Origin: Dipteris shenzhenensis | Taxonomy: Eukaryota > Polypodiophyta > Polypodiopsida > Gleicheniales | Direction: 5' to 3' (one strand) | NCBI GenBank assembly: GCA_047967505.1 | Contig: CM106538.1 | Length of the DNA stretch: 64,000 bases | Shown here: in pieces, positions 61,226 through 64,000 of the stretch | Position numbering within the stretch: position 1 is the first letter of the stretch | Layout: each line of letters begins with the position of its first letter | Position numbers and translations under genes: made by a program | Notes under the pieces: model-generated | The model's database searches: none | Seen by the model: the letters and a program-made list of their open reading frames with translations, nothing else | What the model was told of the DNA's origin: nothing

Positions 61226-62354
61226 ACCACTCACTCATGGAGTAACTTTAAAGTATGGGTCATTAGAGGTCTCATTTAACTGAACATATGGTGGACTTTG
61301 TACATGGATGTATACATGGTTAGATGCTACATTGTAGTGAACTGTAGAAGGGGCCTAAGTCAGAGTTTGAATAGTCCTTAATCCATCATGTTAGTAAAAG
61401 TTAGTGTACATTTTGTTAATAAGAGTTAGTGTACATTTTGTATAGTCAATAAATTGGTGTCTCTTCCCTCTCCAGTGTGTGCATGTCAGCAGTGTATTCA
61501 GCTCACAACTCTTAAATACTATATATAGGTATTAAGAAAGGGCATGGTTATCATAAATAGAGTGATAAAAAGCTTCATGAGATTTATGGGGGTGAGATAA
61601 TAACTTAATGGCATGATAAAAAAGTGCATGTGACCTATATGGAGGTGGTCTTAAAAGCTCACATTAAAGCTATCTTCATTAATACGCATCTTGAGATTGC
61701 ACATGTTGAGTTCGTTTGAATTTCCCATCAAGCAGTTTCATAAGTAGTCTCGTTACATTGCATGTGGTTTTCATACCGGTGAGTTGGTAATTGCTTAGCA
61801 TGCAAAAGATATCCTTTTATGCTTCTCGAAACCTTGTACTAAGGTTATGAGAATTTGTAGGTGGGATTCTTTTGTTTTTCCTAGAATCTTGTACCAAAGC
61901 TACAAGCATTCATAGGTAGGCTCTTGCTTTAGGTGATAATAGTGTTTGCCTCTTTAGGAGACTCTGCGAGGCATACAATGAGTTTGTACATTATGCTATA
62001 TCTCACATTAAGATAAGATCTATATCAATTGTCATGCAATGAGAAAGGCTCACATCGTATTTATTCATGCATGTTGGATCTCAAATGAAGAATGCCATTT
62101 TTTGCTCTTGTGTTTGTATGTCAATGCGAGCTTTTGCATTCAAATGAGATCTATTGCTCATGGTTGATCGGCATTGGATGAGAAGAGATTAATGTGTGGG
62201 AATAGAGTAGTGTGCATGCATATGAGGTTATTGGATGAGGGTGAAAGGCTCAGGTGGTTGTGGGTTCACATAAAATGTGCAAATTTTCAAAAGAGAAGAT
62301 AACTAAATATTGTTAAAGAAGATATGATGTCAGAAAGGGATAATTGAGGTTTTT

Positions 62355-62434
<80 letters not shown>

Positions 62435-63010
62435 GGGGGGGTTGAGCTTTAAAATATCTTCGTCTACTTTGAAGGAGGAGATCATGGTAGCAAGTTTGTG
62501 GAAAAAGAAGCATACATCATGGAGGATGTGATACTTGGGGATGCACGTCACCCTCAAATGGCGCTAGTTGACGGGGAAGTCCCTGCCCTCACATGGAAGA
62601 CTTGAGGAGGCAACGAGTTAAGCGAAATTGGAGGGTTTTGGGAATATGTATACCCAATGGGCGGGTTCCAAGTGAAAAGTGAGGGAGTGGGGTTGAACAC
62701 TGCAGCAAGAACAAGGTGAAAAAAATGTCACCAGGCGTGCCAAAGGGGATGTGAGAGCCTGACTCTTAGATTATGACAAATACGTAAAGCCTCTATCAAG
62801 ATACTCTTCGACAGAAGAGTTCTTTGAAGGAGCGTGAAGAATTCCCATAATATAAGAGAGAGAACTCAAAAGAGAGGGGAAGGAGTTGAAAGGGAAGAGA
62901 AAAGAAGATAAACAAGATTACTTCTTACTTCGAAGGAGAAAGGAAATGCTCAAATTTACCGTTGAGGGGGGGAGGGGGGGAGAGGAAGAAAGGCAAGGGG
63001 CAAAGTTCGA
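61226..63010. other. spacer
   Basis: 61395-61440 has a short duplication (AGTTAGTGTACATTTTGT twice). 62349-62437 is a compound T-run, (GT)n, (GA)n, G-run. No gene seen. Confidence 0.5.
62349..62440. repeat. T(n)(GT)n(GA)nG(n) compound microsatellite
   Basis: T-run, about 13 GT units, about 20 GA units and a run of nine G follow one another without spacer. Confidence 0.95.
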
Positions 63011-63017
63011 TAAAAGT

Positions 63018-63038
63018 GGGGGGGGGGGGGGGGGGGGG
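63018..63038. repeat. run of 21 G
   Basis: An uninterrupted G21 tract, close to G-rich words at 62966-62980. A likely site of assembly or sequencing length error and of G-quadruplex formation. Confidence 0.95.
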
Positions 63039-63314
63039 ATAAAATTGAAATTTTGAAAAGCGCGAATTTCGAGTCCGGTCTGAAAGGAGCTTTTACTTTT
63101 AGTTTAATGCCTCAGCTGCGCATACAAACAAAATTCGTGCCAAGAAATCAAAGCCTTTTTCTTTCTTCCTTTTCTTTCTTCTCCATCTCTCTCTCTCTTT
63201 TGCTCTGCCTTTCATTTGTGTTCGAACTCTTCTGGCCTTTTGAATTCCACAGAACGCGGGCTTCCCCTTCCCCACGTTACACCACCTCCCTTGCCTTGCT
63301 TCTTTCCTGTTCTC

Positions 63315-63437
63315 ATGGCGAAGCCTCTCCATTTCTCCACTTCTCCAGTCCTAGCTCGCTTCTTCCCATCTCGTCCATCCATGCAGCAGCCCCGCAACAG
63401 AGAGGTTACACCAGCTCAAGCGCTCTTCTCTCTATGA
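63315..63437 (+). CDS. small ORF, 40 codons, in the putative leader
   Basis: ATG GCG in good plant context. The product MAKPLHFSTSPVLARFFPSR is Ser/Arg-rich and transit-peptide-like but stops after 40 codons. Its stop overlaps the ATG of the next small ORF (63434-63532, 32 codons, ending in a hydrophobic FLLPLQFAFFA stretch) in the arrangement ATGA. They could be upstream ORFs or chance. Confidence 0.2.
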   Translation: MAKPLHFSTSPVLARFFPSRPSMQQPRNREVTPAQALFSL

Positions 63438-63808
63438 CAGACAAGACGAGCCTTTTGCCTTCACGCTGCACGGCCATCGTTTTCCTCCTGCCTCTGCAAT
63501 TTGCCTTTTTTGCAAAAATTGAATGCATGTGAACACGGACAAAAGGAGAGCGATCGCGATGATTGCATTCACGGGAGACAGGCTTGTAAGACAAAGTTTA
63601 AGCCGCTCGTAGAGACAATGAGAGGTCGCATGTGAAGCGACGGGAAAAACAGACCTGCACTGTAAATTTCATCTATGTGAGCTGCTGGAGGATAAGATTT
63701 TCTGTGCGAGGAGGTGATGCATGGGAATCGCAGAAGACATGCGTGAGCTCAGGCTGCGGATGTCGAAGGGGAGGCCAGCAATGTGGATTGAGCGGTCGAG
63801 AAACAAGG

Positions 63809-63810
<2 letters not shown>

Positions 63811-63854
<44 letters not shown>
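63811..63854. repeat. (GA)n microsatellite
   Basis: 22 GA units on the plus strand within the GC-rich right end. GA/CT tracts are common in plant promoters and leaders. Confidence 0.95.
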
Positions 63855-63858
<4 letters not shown>

Positions 63859-64000
63859 CCGAGTTGAGCGTTACCCGGAAAATAAGAACGGCGCAAATCT
63901 AAGAGTGACAAATGCCATCTCCTGCTGCGCCTTCTCGAAAGACAATTAAGAATGTACCGCCTTTCGTTCTGCTTCTCGTTCTGTAAAAATGGAACCTGTA

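Larger units (their letters stand above)
63050..64000 (+). promoter_or_regulatory. GC/CT-rich region, possible 5' end of a gene beyond the window
   Basis: GC content rises sharply after 63050. A CT-rich tract (63150-63215) resembles the leader of the receptor gene at 1850-2460. GC-rich sequence with CGATCGCGATG follows, and a (GA)n run at 63811-63854. No long coding frame is present, so at most leader or promoter is seen. The direction is guessed from the CT-rich strand. Confidence 0.35.

Overview
The window looks like nuclear DNA of a land plant with a large, transposon-rich genome. The evidence is one intact plant-type leucine-rich-repeat receptor kinase gene with a canonical GT-AG intron, LTR retrotransposons primed by initiator-Met tRNA, LINE and Helitron relics, and long microsatellites in AT-rich spacer. 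I cannot name the species. From general impression only, it resembles fern or gymnosperm sequence more than a compact angiosperm genome.

Layout. 1-1215 is repeat-rich spacer. 1216-2870 is a GC-rich putative promoter (a palindromic G-box plus four ACGT-core motifs) followed by a pyrimidine-rich leader with short upstream ORFs. 2871-6277 is the only convincing host protein gene: a 995-residue LRR receptor-like protein of the IRK/PXC2/At3g28040 type whose kinase domain lacks the catalytic Asp. 6278-10960 is spacer with a tRNA-like (SINE-like) segment and diverged tandem repeats. About 10965-11895 is a Helitron Rep/helicase relic. 12012-17590 is Copia-1, with both LTRs.

17591-22608 is spacer with two minisatellites. 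About 22609-36246 is an old minus-strand Gypsy element. Its integrase is split by Copia-2 (22872-28519), a relative of Copia-1 with a perfect 5-bp target duplication. A near-perfect 355-bp inverted repeat (31566-31920) sits in non-Gypsy sequence between the Gypsy protease and RT regions. 36247-41030 is spacer with an orphan LTR (38471-38790) that carries four TTAGGG units. About 41040-45840 is Copia-3, interrupted by a LINE 3' end.

45840-63000 is AT-rich spacer with TRIM-like direct repeats (47163-48290), a 141-bp GT microsatellite, a purine/pyrimidine-alternating tract, a second orphan LTR (57360-57606), a LINE 3' end (59211-59745) and a plus-strand Copia relic (60300-61225). 63050-64000 turns GC- and CT-rich and looks like the 5' region of another gene that lies outside the window.

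Function. The host gene probably encodes a plasma-membrane receptor that signals by scaffolding rather than phosphotransfer. Almost everything else is retrotransposon material in successive layers. The nesting and LTR divergence give a relative history: Gypsy is older than Copia-2, and Copia-1 looks older than Copia-2. No multi-gene operon-like or new defence-like system is visible. The least explained structures are the long hairpin, the regulated pseudokinase gene and the cysteine-rich segment in the Gypsy element.
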